Assembly (NCBI GenBank): GCA_028688905.1
Contig: JAQTXH010000004.1
Span: forward strand, 135,636 to 199,635
Origin: Acidiphilium sp.
GTDB taxonomy: Bacteria > Pseudomonadota > Alphaproteobacteria > Acetobacterales > Acetobacteraceae
Reading direction: 5' to 3'
DNA length: 64,000 nucleotides
Under the pieces are notes generated by a model that had not been told where the DNA came from, did not search any database, and worked only from the letters and a program-made list of their open reading frames with translations. Numbering within the stretch: the first letter of the stretch is position 1; each line of letters starts with the position of its first letter. Shown here in pieces: positions 15,684-28,371 of this stretch. The position numbers were made by a program, and so were the translations under genes.

Positions 15684-15784
15684 AGAGCCTGACCGTTCAA
15701 GGACGAACAGGTTCTATCCTTATTTTTTCGAGCAATTTCATTGCTTTCAACTGACGCAGGAGCGTCAGCCTCAAGCAATATCGC
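15684..15784 (+). repeat. Dispersed two-hairpin element, copy A
   Basis: This 101-bp segment aligns without length change to 62100-62200, with roughly three quarters identity by eye. It has a first hairpin (AGAGCCTG...CAGGTTCT), a T-rich linker, and a second hairpin (CTGACGC-AGGA-GCGTCAG), ending in CCTCAAGCAATATCGC. The copy ends two bases before the stop codon of acxC, which lies on the opposite strand. Stem changes between the copies mostly keep pairing, suggesting that the structure is maintained. Confidence 0.7.
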
Positions 15785-15785
15785 G

Positions 15786-16295
15786 CTAGGCGGCGGCCCG
15801 TTCCGGCACCGGCAGGCTGAGCCAGTCGCGGTAGAAGGTTTCGATGTCCGGTTCGAAATCATGGATCACCGGGTACCACGGCGTGGGGGCCTCGACTTCA
15901 TGAAGTGTGCCGCATTCCGGGCAGAAATACTCGCGGTAGACCTGCCACGTGCTGGTCGGTGCCATCAGGCGCGGGTAGACCTCCTCCAGCTTCTCCTGCG
16001 TGTCGCGCACGTTGATCAGCGCGTGCAGTTTCCAGTTTTCGCTCTGGTCGCAGAAGTCGTGGCCGCATTCGCAGCGGATGGTCCATTGCTTGGTCGCGGC
16101 GACCTGGACGCAATAGAGCTTCGGACCGTAAGGCAGGACGATCTTGTCCTTCCATGACATCCGCTCTTGCAGGATGTCGATATAGGTGACGAACCGTTCC
16201 AGATCCTTCGGCGCGGAGAGCATCTCGTGGAGTGTCTCGCGGTCGATCGTGCCGTCGATCAGTTCGGCGACCTTGGTGCGCGTGTAAGTGGGCAT
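15786..16295 (-). CDS. acxC: Acetone carboxylase gamma subunit
   Basis: The 169-residue small subunit of the heterohexameric acetone carboxylase, which converts acetone plus bicarbonate and ATP to acetoacetate and AMP. It carries the Cys/His motifs CECGHDFCDQSENWKLHALI (near residue 75) and YFCPECGTLHEVEAP (near residue 125), which fit a zinc site. The start at 16295 has TGAGGA upstream. It is the last gene of acxABC and is separated from acxB by 71 bases that hold a strong hairpin. Confidence 0.93.
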   Translation of the reverse strand: MPTYTRTKVAELIDGTIDRETLHEMLSAPKDLERFVTYIDILQERMSWKDKIVLPYGPKLYCVQVAATKQWTIRCECGHDFCDQSENWKLHALINVRDTQEKLEEVYPRLMAPTSTWQVYREYFCPECGTLHEVEAPTPWYPVIHDFEPDIETFYRDWLSLPVPERAAA

Positions 16296-16332
16296 GGCGT
16301 TGTCCTCAGAGTTTGTTCACGGGTTTGCGGAG

Positions 16333-16360
16333 GCCGGTGACGGGGATGACCGTCACCGGC
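16333..16360 (-). terminator. Intercistronic hairpin between acxB and acxC
   Basis: A perfect 11-bp stem GCCGGTGACGG / CCGTCACCGGC with a six-base loop lies in the 71-base acxB-acxC gap. There is no U-tract after it on the minus strand, so it more likely protects the acxAB message 3' end or tunes acxC level than stops transcription outright. Confidence 0.55.
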
Positions 16361-16366
16361 GATGTT

Positions 16367-18718
16367 TCATTCCTCGACGAACTGGACCACGTGGACATCC
16401 GGTAGTTCGGAAATGTCCATGTGGTGTTTCGCGCCGTAGGAGGGGATTTCCAGATCATCCTCGAGCATGGTCCAGTCGGCGGGCAGATCCCAGAAGGCGC
16501 GGAATTCCGCCTCGAAGCGCGGGCCAAGCTTGAACGAGGATGCGAACATCTGTTGCACCTGCGTCGCCGCGTCCTTGCGAAGAATCCGGCCCCGTTCGGC
16601 CTTCATCCATTCCCGGGTCGGCTGCGCCTTGGCGATCCGCTCCTTACGGATTTCCAGGCGCTTTGCCTTGGTTGCCGCTTCGTCGACGATCCAGGTGCCC
16701 TCGGCGTCCTGGCTTGCGATCACGCCGTACATGCGCTCCACAAAGCGCGGCAGCACGTAGCGACCGTTCAGATCCTCGGCCACACGGCGCGGCTCGCGAT
16801 CCAGCGGATCACCGAATCCGGGGCCACCACGGAGGTAGTTCAGATAGAGATCGTAGTCGGCGAACATTTCTTCCGTGGTGATCGCCTGTTTGTCGCGTTT
16901 GATCACCGCCCCCGGCAACAGCGCGTCGTAGGTCGGGTTTTCCGGATCGTCGTCACCGCCGAGCGGGATCGGCTTGCCTTCCGCGATCAGCGCCTTGAGG
17001 TTGGTATTGTGGGCGGCGAAGCGATAGCCGGACGCAGAGGGATAGCCTCCCATCAGCCCCCAGTCGGACGTGACGTGACCGTTGCCCATGAAGTACATGG
17101 TCCAGTCATTGGCGTTCCAGACCATTCGCAGGCTCTCGAAGCCGCAACCGCCGCGATACTTGCCGTAGCCGCCGGAATTGGTCTTCACCTGCCGCCCAAG
17201 ATAGATCAGCGGCTCGGCGAGTTCCCAGATTTCCATATCGCCCATGTCGCCTTCCGGATTCCAGATCGCGGCAGCATGGTCGAGGCCGTCCTTCATGGCG
17301 CAGGCACCGGTGCCCACCGCGGCGGTCTCGAAGCTGTTGACGGCGTGGATCTCGTCATACTGGTTGAAGCCGCCGCCCTGGAGCCAGTTGGAGGTGTTGG
17401 CGTTGCCGGCGTTCACTTCCTCCAGATAGCCGCGACCGACATAGGACCGGCTGAGGCCGCGCCATAGCGCCGTCCAGGCGGAGACCAGAAAATGCCACGA
17501 GTAGGAGAACGCGACGCGGCGATCGTCCGGGTTCATCCAGGTGCCCTTGGGCAGGCGGAACTCGGTGCCGTAGGCCGCGCCATCGTTGATCAGTTCGGTC
17601 GGGATCAGCGACTGCGTCATCATGACCCAGATGCCCGAGGTGAAGCTGACCTGATGCGCATTGTAGGTGTGCCAGCCCCAGCGGCTGGACCCCTCGAAAT
17701 CGAGACGCCAGGTCGCGTCCGCGCGGATCGTGATTTCCGACGGCGCGTGCATGATCGTGTCCACCTTGGCATAGTCGGGAACGCGGACATCCTCGTGATT
17801 GTAAGGCACGTCGACGAAGCCGACCTGGCGGTACTTGCCGGGAACGGTCATCGCCTTGATCCGGGCTTGCAGGCCCTGGCGACCATGCTCCACCGATTCA
17901 TAGGCAAACTTCCAGTAGTTCTCGATGCCATCCTCGGCGATCACATCCTCGACCAGCTTGCGGATCATGTGGCAGCCGGCGATCCGGGTGCGTTCGTCCA
18001 GCATCCAGTAGCGGGTGGTCCGCACCATCCGCTGGCTTTCGTGCAGCCAGTCGCGCGACAGGGTGTCGTTGGTGCCGACCTTGCGGCAGGTGATCGAATA
18101 GCCGTCGCCGAAGCGTTGCACCTGCCCGGTGGACATCGATCCTGGACCGACCGATCCGGTGTCGATCACGTGGGTGACGCCGCCGACCCAACCGATCAGG
18201 CTGCCTTCCCAGAAGATCGGGACGATGGTGTGAACGTCGCAGGGATGCACGTTGCCGATGAGGCAATCGTTGTTGCAGAACATGTCGCCCGGTGCGACGC
18301 CGGGATTTTCCTCCCAGCCGTTCTCGATCATGTATTTGATCGCGGCCCCCATGGTGCCGACATGGATGATGATGCCGGTCGAGGTGAGGATGCAGTCGCC
18401 CGCGGCATTATAGAGCGAGAAGCAAAGCTCGCCCTCCTGCTCGACGATCGGCGAGGCCGCGATTTTTTTGGCGGTCTCGCGGGCGTTGACGATGCCGGCG
18501 CGCAGCCGCGAAAACAGCTTGTTATAGAGGATCGGGTGATTCTCGCGCAGCGGCAGTTGCTGTAGCCCGGCATAGTGGCCGGTGCTTTTGGTTGCCACCA
18601 TCAGCCGGTCGCGGTGCTGTTTCAGCGTCTCCCCGCCCCGGACGATGCCGATCACGGAGTCCGACGACTGCGCCGGGTCTTCAGCCACCGGCCGGTTCGC
18701 ATGGATATCGACGTTCAT
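16367..18718 (-). CDS. acxB: Acetone carboxylase alpha subunit
   Basis: The 783-residue hydantoinase-B/HyuB-related subunit of acetone carboxylase, carrying the manganese-linked carboxylation chemistry in characterised homologues. Recognisable segments are HYAGLQQLPLRENHPILYNK (near residue 47), GDMFCNNDCLIGNVHPCDVH (near residue 145), and the long glycine-rich late region with GGPGFGDPLDREP near residue 640. The ATG at 18718 follows AAAGGGA and lies 28 bases after the acxA stop. Open reading frame continues upstream, but only as a shadow of acxA. The length agrees with the family. Confidence 0.95.
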   Translation of the reverse strand: MNVDIHANRPVAEDPAQSSDSVIGIVRGGETLKQHRDRLMVATKSTGHYAGLQQLPLRENHPILYNKLFSRLRAGIVNARETAKKIAASPIVEQEGELCFSLYNAAGDCILTSTGIIIHVGTMGAAIKYMIENGWEENPGVAPGDMFCNNDCLIGNVHPCDVHTIVPIFWEGSLIGWVGGVTHVIDTGSVGPGSMSTGQVQRFGDGYSITCRKVGTNDTLSRDWLHESQRMVRTTRYWMLDERTRIAGCHMIRKLVEDVIAEDGIENYWKFAYESVEHGRQGLQARIKAMTVPGKYRQVGFVDVPYNHEDVRVPDYAKVDTIMHAPSEITIRADATWRLDFEGSSRWGWHTYNAHQVSFTSGIWVMMTQSLIPTELINDGAAYGTEFRLPKGTWMNPDDRRVAFSYSWHFLVSAWTALWRGLSRSYVGRGYLEEVNAGNANTSNWLQGGGFNQYDEIHAVNSFETAAVGTGACAMKDGLDHAAAIWNPEGDMGDMEIWELAEPLIYLGRQVKTNSGGYGKYRGGCGFESLRMVWNANDWTMYFMGNGHVTSDWGLMGGYPSASGYRFAAHNTNLKALIAEGKPIPLGGDDDPENPTYDALLPGAVIKRDKQAITTEEMFADYDLYLNYLRGGPGFGDPLDREPRRVAEDLNGRYVLPRFVERMYGVIASQDAEGTWIVDEAATKAKRLEIRKERIAKAQPTREWMKAERGRILRKDAATQVQQMFASSFKLGPRFEAEFRAFWDLPADWTMLEDDLEIPSYGAKHHMDISELPDVHVVQFVEE

Positions 18719-18746
18719 TGATTCGTTTCCCTTTGGTTTGCAGGCA

Positions 18747-20900
18747 TCAGAACTGACGGAGGTGGAACAGCCGGTGGCCGTCGAGGAAGGTTTCGAAGCC
18801 GTCGGGAACCACGAAGGTGGTTGCATCGGATTCGATGATCGCCGGGCCGGTGACGACATTCCCGGGCAGAAGACGCTCCATCTTGTAGAGAGCGGCGTCC
18901 ATCCATCCGCTCTTGCGATAGAATTTCCGGGTCCCGATCGAAGCGTCGGACGGCGGTATTCTGCCAACTTCGGCTTCCTTGGGGATTTTCGGTTTGGGAA
19001 TCGGCACCGCGCCGCGCATGATCGCGCCGGTGACCGAATAGCCAAGTTCAGGCGAGCGGGCCGACGCGGCATAGACGCGCGCATAAGTGTCGTTGAAAGC
19101 GTCGACCAGCCTGTCCCAGTCGGCGGCTTCGTTGACTACCGCCAGCGGCGATTCGACCTCGAGGTCGTTGAGCTGGCCGCGATACTGCATCCGGTAGCCG
19201 GGTTGCAGCTTCACCTTGTCGGCGTCGTAACCGTTGAGCCTGAACTCCTCGAGGACGTTTTTCGTCAGCTCCGCCCACGCATTCTGCAACACCTTCGCGG
19301 CCTCGGCGCGTTGTTCCGCCGGGGCGTCGGGGGCGAGATTGATGTCGAGGCTCTTGTCGTAGCGGTATTCGAAATCGGCCGCGGCGCAGCCGAAGGCCGA
19401 GAAGCCGGCGGCCCAGGCCGGAACGATCACGTCCTCGAAGCCCAGCCCTTCGGTGTAGCCATAGGCGTGTACCGGGCCGGCACCGCCGTAGGAGAAGCAG
19501 ACGAAGTTTTCCGGACCATAGCCCTTGCCGGAGATCATCGACCGCAGATAGTTGCGCAGGTCACTGTCCAGCAGTTCGATGACGCCGGCGGCGGCATCCT
19601 CGACCGAGAGGTGCAGCGGGTCGGCGATCTGCGTCTTGATGGCGTCGATCGCGCGTTGCCGGTCGAGTTTGATCTGGCCGCCGAGGAAATTATCGGGGTT
19701 CAGGTAGCCCAGCACGACATGGCAGTCCGAGACGGTGACGGTTTCGATGCCGCCGCCCTCCCAGCACACGCCGACCCGGTAACCCGCCGAATCGGGACCC
19801 AGCTTGATCGCATTGGTGTAGGGGTCGAGCCGGACGAAGCTGCCGGCACCGGCACCGACGGAATCCATCGCGACCAGCGGCAAGGACAGCACCAGCCTTG
19901 CCATATCCGGATCGTTCTTGATGGTCAGCTCGCCCTGGGTGATCAGCGCCACGTCGAACGATGTGCCGCCGATATCCGAGCAGGCGATATTTTTGTAGCC
20001 CAGCGTGGCACCCAGATATTTCGCGCCGATCACCCCGCCGATCGGCCCCGACACGATGGTGCGGGCGAGTTCCTTGGCCTTCCAGGAAATTGTGCCGCCG
20101 TGCGTCGCCATCACCCGGAAGTCGAATTTCGTTCCCCGGCCCTTGAAGGCGTCGGAGATGGTCATCAAAGTCTGACGCGACGGTTCGGCGGCATAGCCTT
20201 CGAGGATCGTCGTGTTGGTGCGATGCGTCTCCTTGCGGACGGGATAGTAGTCGGCGGAGGCGAAGACCACGATCGCTTTGCCGGACTCCTTGACGGCTTC
20301 GAGGACGATGTCGCGCACCCGGCGCTCGTTGGTGGGGTCCTTGTACGAATGCAGCAGGCTGATGACGATGCTCTCGACGCCAGCCTTGATCAGGTCTGCC
20401 GCCGCCGCGCGGGCGGTGTCTTCCCGCAGCGGAATCACGCTCATGCCCTGCATGTCGGTGCGTTCGACGACGCCACGGGTCAGATGCTTCGGCACCAGCG
20501 GCGGATCATAGCGGTGGGTATTCAGATGGATGCGATCCGGATAGGAATAGCCGAGATGGCTCTGCACCGCGCGGCCCATCCGGTGGAAGTCTTCCATGCC
20601 GGCATTGACGATCAGACCGCATTTCAAGCCCTTGCGCTGCACCACGCGGTTCAACATCGCGGTGCCGGAATAAACGCCGGTCAACAGGGACGGCAGCGCT
20701 TCATCGAGCGAGAGGTTCCAGTTGGCGAGGCCCTCCTCGCTGGATTCGAGCAGACCGATGGACTCGTTCTGCGGCGTGCTCTGCGCCTTGCCGACGACGA
20801 AGTCGCCATCGGCATCGACAAAGAAGGTATCGGTCATGGTGCCGCCGGCATCGATGCCGAGCACCTGAACATTTCGAACATTTCGCGTATGGGTGTCCAC
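18747..20900 (-). CDS. acxA: Acetone carboxylase beta subunit
   Basis: The 717-residue hydantoinase-A/HyuA-like ATP-using subunit. The ASKHA-type phosphate-binding motif LGIDAGGTMTDTFFVDADGD starts near residue 14. Later elements are CSDIGGTSFDVALITQG (near residue 307) and FVCFSYGGAGPVHAYGYTEG (near residue 470). In the known enzyme it activates acetone and bicarbonate as phosphorylated intermediates. The start is GTG at 20900, preceded by the strong site GGAGGA. It is the first gene of acxABC and lies about 50 bases after the predicted transcription start of a sigma-54 promoter. Confidence 0.95.
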   Translation of the reverse strand: MDTHTRNVRNVQVLGIDAGGTMTDTFFVDADGDFVVGKAQSTPQNESIGLLESSEEGLANWNLSLDEALPSLLTGVYSGTAMLNRVVQRKGLKCGLIVNAGMEDFHRMGRAVQSHLGYSYPDRIHLNTHRYDPPLVPKHLTRGVVERTDMQGMSVIPLREDTARAAAADLIKAGVESIVISLLHSYKDPTNERRVRDIVLEAVKESGKAIVVFASADYYPVRKETHRTNTTILEGYAAEPSRQTLMTISDAFKGRGTKFDFRVMATHGGTISWKAKELARTIVSGPIGGVIGAKYLGATLGYKNIACSDIGGTSFDVALITQGELTIKNDPDMARLVLSLPLVAMDSVGAGAGSFVRLDPYTNAIKLGPDSAGYRVGVCWEGGGIETVTVSDCHVVLGYLNPDNFLGGQIKLDRQRAIDAIKTQIADPLHLSVEDAAAGVIELLDSDLRNYLRSMISGKGYGPENFVCFSYGGAGPVHAYGYTEGLGFEDVIVPAWAAGFSAFGCAAADFEYRYDKSLDINLAPDAPAEQRAEAAKVLQNAWAELTKNVLEEFRLNGYDADKVKLQPGYRMQYRGQLNDLEVESPLAVVNEAADWDRLVDAFNDTYARVYAASARSPELGYSVTGAIMRGAVPIPKPKIPKEAEVGRIPPSDASIGTRKFYRKSGWMDAALYKMERLLPGNVVTGPAIIESDATTFVVPDGFETFLDGHRLFHLRQF

Positions 20901-20963
20901 GCGTATCTCCTCCGTTAATTGAGCGCGCCGACCTGGATGGCGGCTGTCACTACCGGGAGGAAT

Positions 20964-20979
20964 TGCAATCGTCGTGCCA
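20964..20979 (-). promoter_or_regulatory. Sigma-54 (-24/-12) promoter of acxABC
   Basis: Minus-strand TGGCACG-ACGA-TTGCA matches the RpoN consensus TGGCACG-N4-TTGCW at every fixed base. It lies 64 bases before the acxA GTG, leaving a leader of about 50 bases. The neighbouring regulator AcxR has the GAFTGA loop needed to activate sigma-54 polymerase, which fits control of acetone carboxylase operons by RpoN in other bacteria. Confidence 0.88.
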
Positions 20980-21045
20980 GCCGTGTGGCAGGCAAAACTT
21001 ATAGCAATTTCATAGGATTGTGGCTTTTATGGGGACGGCGGCCCT

Positions 21046-21091
21046 GTCCGAACGGCGGACGGTTCCGGACGGTCGCGCTACGAACCGTCCG
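21046..21091. promoter_or_regulatory. Candidate AcxR upstream activator sites
   Basis: Two overlapping dyads lie 67-127 bp upstream of the -24 element: GTCCG-AACGG-CGGAC (21046-21060), and CGGACGGTTC (21056-21065) facing GAACCGTCCG (21082-21091), with a further direct CGGACGGT at 21066. This clustering of GGAC half-sites at enhancer distance is what a dimeric or oligomeric activator site would look like. Assignment to AcxR is inferred from position. Confidence 0.6.
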
Positions 21092-21180
21092 AGCCACGGA
21101 CGATGTCGAACCGATGACGATGCGCGTCAGACAAGAGGCGGAGCGGGTTCACCGAAAAGCCGAACGAAAGTGAAATCGCC

Positions 21181-23133
21181 CTATGGCAGACGCACCATCA
21201 AGGCGGTGAGGCCATGCTCGACCAGCCTTCGGTACAGGGTCGAGCGCGCGATACCGAGCCGCTGCGCGGCACGCGTCAGATTACCGCGGCACGCGGCGAC
21301 CGCAGCCTCGATCGTGGCGCGCTCGCTCAATTTCAGGTTGGTCACCGGATCGGCCGGCGCGCTGGCCGGAAGCGCTTGCGGTGCCAGGACGCGCGGTGCC
21401 AGGAGCAGTTCGGATGGCAGATCGGCGAGACCCAGCTGGGCGGGGTGACCGCCAACCACCATCGCCTCGATCACGTTGCGCAACTGGCGGACATTGCCCG
21501 GCCACGTATAGGCGGCCAGCGCGGCCAGCAGTTCGGCACTGAGCGCGGGCGCGGCGCGGCCAAGGCGGGCGGCGGAAAGGCGGCAGAAATGCGCGGCCAG
21601 CAGGACGACGTCGTCGCCGCGCGCGCGTAGCGGCGGGATTGTCAGGCGCAGAACGGACAGCCGGTGGTAGAGGTCATGGCGGAACCGGCCCGCGGCGACT
21701 TCGGCGGCGAGGTCGCGATTGGTCATGGCGACGAACCGCACCTGCACCCTCTGGCCCTGGTTGCTGCCGATCGGATAGACCACACCGTCGTCCAAGACCC
21801 GCAGCAGATAGGTTTGCAGGTCGATCGGCATCTCGCCGATTTCATCGAGGCACAGAAGCCCGCCGTCCGCGACCGCCAGCTTGCCCGGCTGGCCTTTGGC
21901 GCGCGCGCCGGTGAACGCGCCGGCGGCATAGCCGAACAGCTCGCTGGCGATCAGCTCATGCGGCAGGCCGCCGCAGTTGACGGGTACGAAATGGCCATTG
22001 CTGCTGCCATCCTGGCAGATGGCACGGGCGAACAGCTCTTTGCCGACCCCGGTTTCGCCCTCGATCAGCACCGGGGTGTCGGCTTGGGCGAAGTGCCTGG
22101 CCCGGTCGATCACCTCGCGCAGCGCCCTGCTGCGCCCCAGGATCTGGTCGAACGTGACGATCCGTTCTTCTTTGAGGGCAGGCCGCGCCTTCGGGTCCGG
22201 CGTGGCCGGGGATCGCGCCCGTTTGTGCAGCAGAATCATGGCACCCAGGGCCTGATCGCCTTGGCGGATCAGTTCAATATTCGCAGTGGGCAACAATTCC
22301 TGCAACCGGGCAGGCCACCGGTCGGCTGGAATCTCGGCCAGGAACGGCACCCGATGGTTCTGAATGAGACCGGGATGTTGCGCCTCGATGGCGTGCTGAA
22401 TATGGTCCGTCGTATAGATGATGCGCCCGCCGGCATCGAGCGCCAGCATTTCCTCGCTCAGCCAGAGCGATCGTTTCGCGACGACGTGAAGCAGAAGCTG
22501 CTCGTGCTCGGCGCGGATGGCGTGTTCGATCATGCCTTCAATCTGCTGGCTCGCCAGGACGGCGTAGGCCAGAGACTGCGGCTGGAATTGCACGGCATCG
22601 CCGGAAATATCGAGAATGCCGATGAGCGTTTTGTCGAGCGGATGGTGGATCGGGGCTGCGGCGCAGGTCCAGCGCTGAACGTCGGCACAGAAATGCTCCG
22701 GCCCGTGGATCTGGACCGGCGCGCCGACCGCGAGAACGGTACCGATCGCGTTGGTGCCGATATCCGCCTCGCTCCACCGGCCGCCCCGCTCCAGGTGGAT
22801 GCCGCAGCCGCGATCCAATGTCCGCCGATCGCCGCCCACGTCCAAGATCAGGCCGGAGGGCTCGACCAAAATGATCATGGAATCCGCCCCCTCCAGAAAG
22901 GTTCGCGCTTTCAGAAGGGCGGGGCGCGCCGCAGCCAGAAGCGAGGCGCTGGCGGTCTGACGCCGAAACAATTCGCCTTCGCTCAGCAGCGGTGCCCGCT
23001 GGCAGTCTATCGCGATCCCATGCTGGCGGGAGCGGTGCCAGGACGCCAGCACCACGCTGCGGATCGCGGTGCAAGGAACCTTGCCACTGTTGAAGGCCTC
23101 CCATGAACGGCGGATCGTGCGTTCATCGATCAT
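21181..23133 (-). CDS. acxR: Sigma-54-dependent activator of acetone carboxylase (AcoR/AcxR type)
   Basis: A 650-residue bacterial enhancer-binding protein. The N-terminal third is a GAF-like sensory region of the AcoR type (ASWHRSRQHGI, then DIGTNAIGTVLA). The AAA+ domain has Walker A GETGVGKE (near residue 359), the sigma-54 contact loop GAFTGA (near residue 404) and Walker B LLCLDEIGEM. The C-terminal Fis-type helix-turn-helix (GNLTRAAQRLGIARSTLYRR) ends the protein. Gene order acxR-acxA-acxB-acxC on one strand, with the -24/-12 promoter in between, supports its role as the acetone-responsive activator. The inducer is inferred. Confidence 0.92.
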   Translation of the reverse strand: MIDERTIRRSWEAFNSGKVPCTAIRSVVLASWHRSRQHGIAIDCQRAPLLSEGELFRRQTASASLLAAARPALLKARTFLEGADSMIILVEPSGLILDVGGDRRTLDRGCGIHLERGGRWSEADIGTNAIGTVLAVGAPVQIHGPEHFCADVQRWTCAAAPIHHPLDKTLIGILDISGDAVQFQPQSLAYAVLASQQIEGMIEHAIRAEHEQLLLHVVAKRSLWLSEEMLALDAGGRIIYTTDHIQHAIEAQHPGLIQNHRVPFLAEIPADRWPARLQELLPTANIELIRQGDQALGAMILLHKRARSPATPDPKARPALKEERIVTFDQILGRSRALREVIDRARHFAQADTPVLIEGETGVGKELFARAICQDGSSNGHFVPVNCGGLPHELIASELFGYAAGAFTGARAKGQPGKLAVADGGLLCLDEIGEMPIDLQTYLLRVLDDGVVYPIGSNQGQRVQVRFVAMTNRDLAAEVAAGRFRHDLYHRLSVLRLTIPPLRARGDDVVLLAAHFCRLSAARLGRAAPALSAELLAALAAYTWPGNVRQLRNVIEAMVVGGHPAQLGLADLPSELLLAPRVLAPQALPASAPADPVTNLKLSERATIEAAVAACRGNLTRAAQRLGIARSTLYRRLVEHGLTALMVRLP

Positions 23134-23521
23134 CGGTTAACGGTGATGCTCGCCAGACTGCGCGGTCACGAGGACACAGCGTTCACAGTGCCATCCATAA
23201 GCGCGGGCGTGACCAAGTGTAGTGTTGAGTTTGGGACTTTTAGCCCCCATGGTTATGATTTCCTCGCCTTTGAACAACATTTTCGTCGCCGGATCGAGGC
23301 TGACACCCGATTGTGCCGCTTAGCGCCCGGCGGAGCGGTATCGTGGCCAACCTGCGCCGTTGGACCCATCGCGCGACGATTACGACCGCGGAGACGGTAC
23401 CTTCAGGCATAGCTCAGGCCGCCACGTTATCTCTTTGAGCGGCCAGGTCAATGCTTGCGTATGACATTCGAGGGGGAATCGGGTGAATTGTCATGGGGTG
23501 GGCCTTCGGCTGGCTGCCACT
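23134..23521. other. Gene-free interval between acxR and rmd
   Basis: About 390 bases without a convincing gene. The plus-strand frame from 23143 has no ribosome binding site or recognisable motif. The acxR promoter should lie in the part next to 23134. No repeat or terminator-like hairpin stands out. Confidence 0.5.
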
Positions 23522-24463
23522 TCACGTCCCCGTCGCAACGCGGTCTCGCCAATCGGCCAACACGTCGCGCAGGGTGTCATCCCAGGCAAGGTTCGGCTTC
23601 CAGCCCAAGGCATCGCGCGCCCGCGCCGCATTGCCGGATGCGGTGGGAATTTCGGAGGGGCGCAACAACGCCGTTCCGGTGGCGATGGTGGCTTGCACGC
23701 CCGCCAGTTCCAGGCAGCGCGCCAATACGTCACCGATCCGGCGCGGCATGCCCGAGGCAATGTTGAAAATACTGCCTGGGGGCAAAGTTTCGGCGCGCCG
23801 CAGGCAGGCAACATAAGCGTCGCACACGTCCCGCACGTCCAAAAAGTCACGCAACGGGTCCAGCGCGCCCACGTTCAACACCGGGGTCTGTTGCCCCGCC
23901 TGGATGCGGGCAATCTGCCGCGCGAAGGCAGGCACCGCGAAATCGGCGGATTGCCCTGGCCCGGTGTGGTTGAACGGGCGCACCCGTATCACTTTCAGCC
24001 CCTCGCCAACCATGGCCCCCAGCGCCAGATCCGCCGCCGCCTTGGTCGCCGCGTAGGTGTTCATGGGGGCGGCGGGGGCCGTTTCATCGAGGGCGATGCC
24101 GGCGGTGAACGAGCGGCCATAAATTTCGGCGCTCGATACGTAAAGCAAGGTGCAGGCTGGCGCGTGCGCTAAAAGGGCGCGGCCCAGCGACAGCGAGCCA
24201 TGCAGATTGACCTGCCAGGCGAGGTCCGGATGTTTGCGCGCCTCGGGCACCGCCGAAATCGCCGCGAGATGCACACAGGCCTCGGGTTGGACCCGCGCGA
24301 CAAGGTTTTGCACGGCGGCATCGTCGGAAATGTCGAGCGCCTCGTGTCCGGCACCGCACAGGATCAGTTCGCTGGCGGGAAACGCCTGCCGCAGCCGGGG
24401 TACCAAATGGCCCGCGACAAAGCCGGATGCGCCGGTCAGAAGAATACGCCGGGGGTTTGCCAT
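23522..24463 (-). CDS. rmd: GDP-4-dehydro-6-deoxy-D-mannose reductase (Rmd-like)
   Basis: A 313-residue extended short-chain dehydrogenase. The NAD(P)-binding motif LLTGASGFVAGHL starts at residue 8, HLAAISAVPEA follows near residue 69, and the active-site YAATK lies near residue 137. The stretch RPFNHTGPGQSADFAVPAFA near residue 160 is typical of Rmd and related GDP-sugar reductases. It reduces the GDP-4-keto-6-deoxymannose made by Gmd to GDP-D-rhamnose, a precursor for lipopolysaccharide or capsule. It lies 12 bases after gmd, forming a two-gene operon. A fucose-type epimerase-reductase is less likely because of the RPFNHTGPGQ signature. Confidence 0.85.
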   Translation of the reverse strand: MANPRRILLTGASGFVAGHLVPRLRQAFPASELILCGAGHEALDISDDAAVQNLVARVQPEACVHLAAISAVPEARKHPDLAWQVNLHGSLSLGRALLAHAPACTLLYVSSAEIYGRSFTAGIALDETAPAAPMNTYAATKAAADLALGAMVGEGLKVIRVRPFNHTGPGQSADFAVPAFARQIARIQAGQQTPVLNVGALDPLRDFLDVRDVCDAYVACLRRAETLPPGSIFNIASGMPRRIGDVLARCLELAGVQATIATGTALLRPSEIPTASGNAARARDALGWKPNLAWDDTLRDVLADWRDRVATGT

Positions 24464-24475
24464 GATATGCCGGGG

Positions 24476-28371
<3,896 letters not shown>

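Noticed and set aside
18582..20918. Plus-strand open frame of about 780 codons
   Set aside because: It is antisense to acxA and the start of acxB; no domain is visible.
23143..23412. Possible small gene or transposase relic upstream of acxR
   Set aside because: No ribosome binding site, no recognisable motif, and a composition expected by chance.
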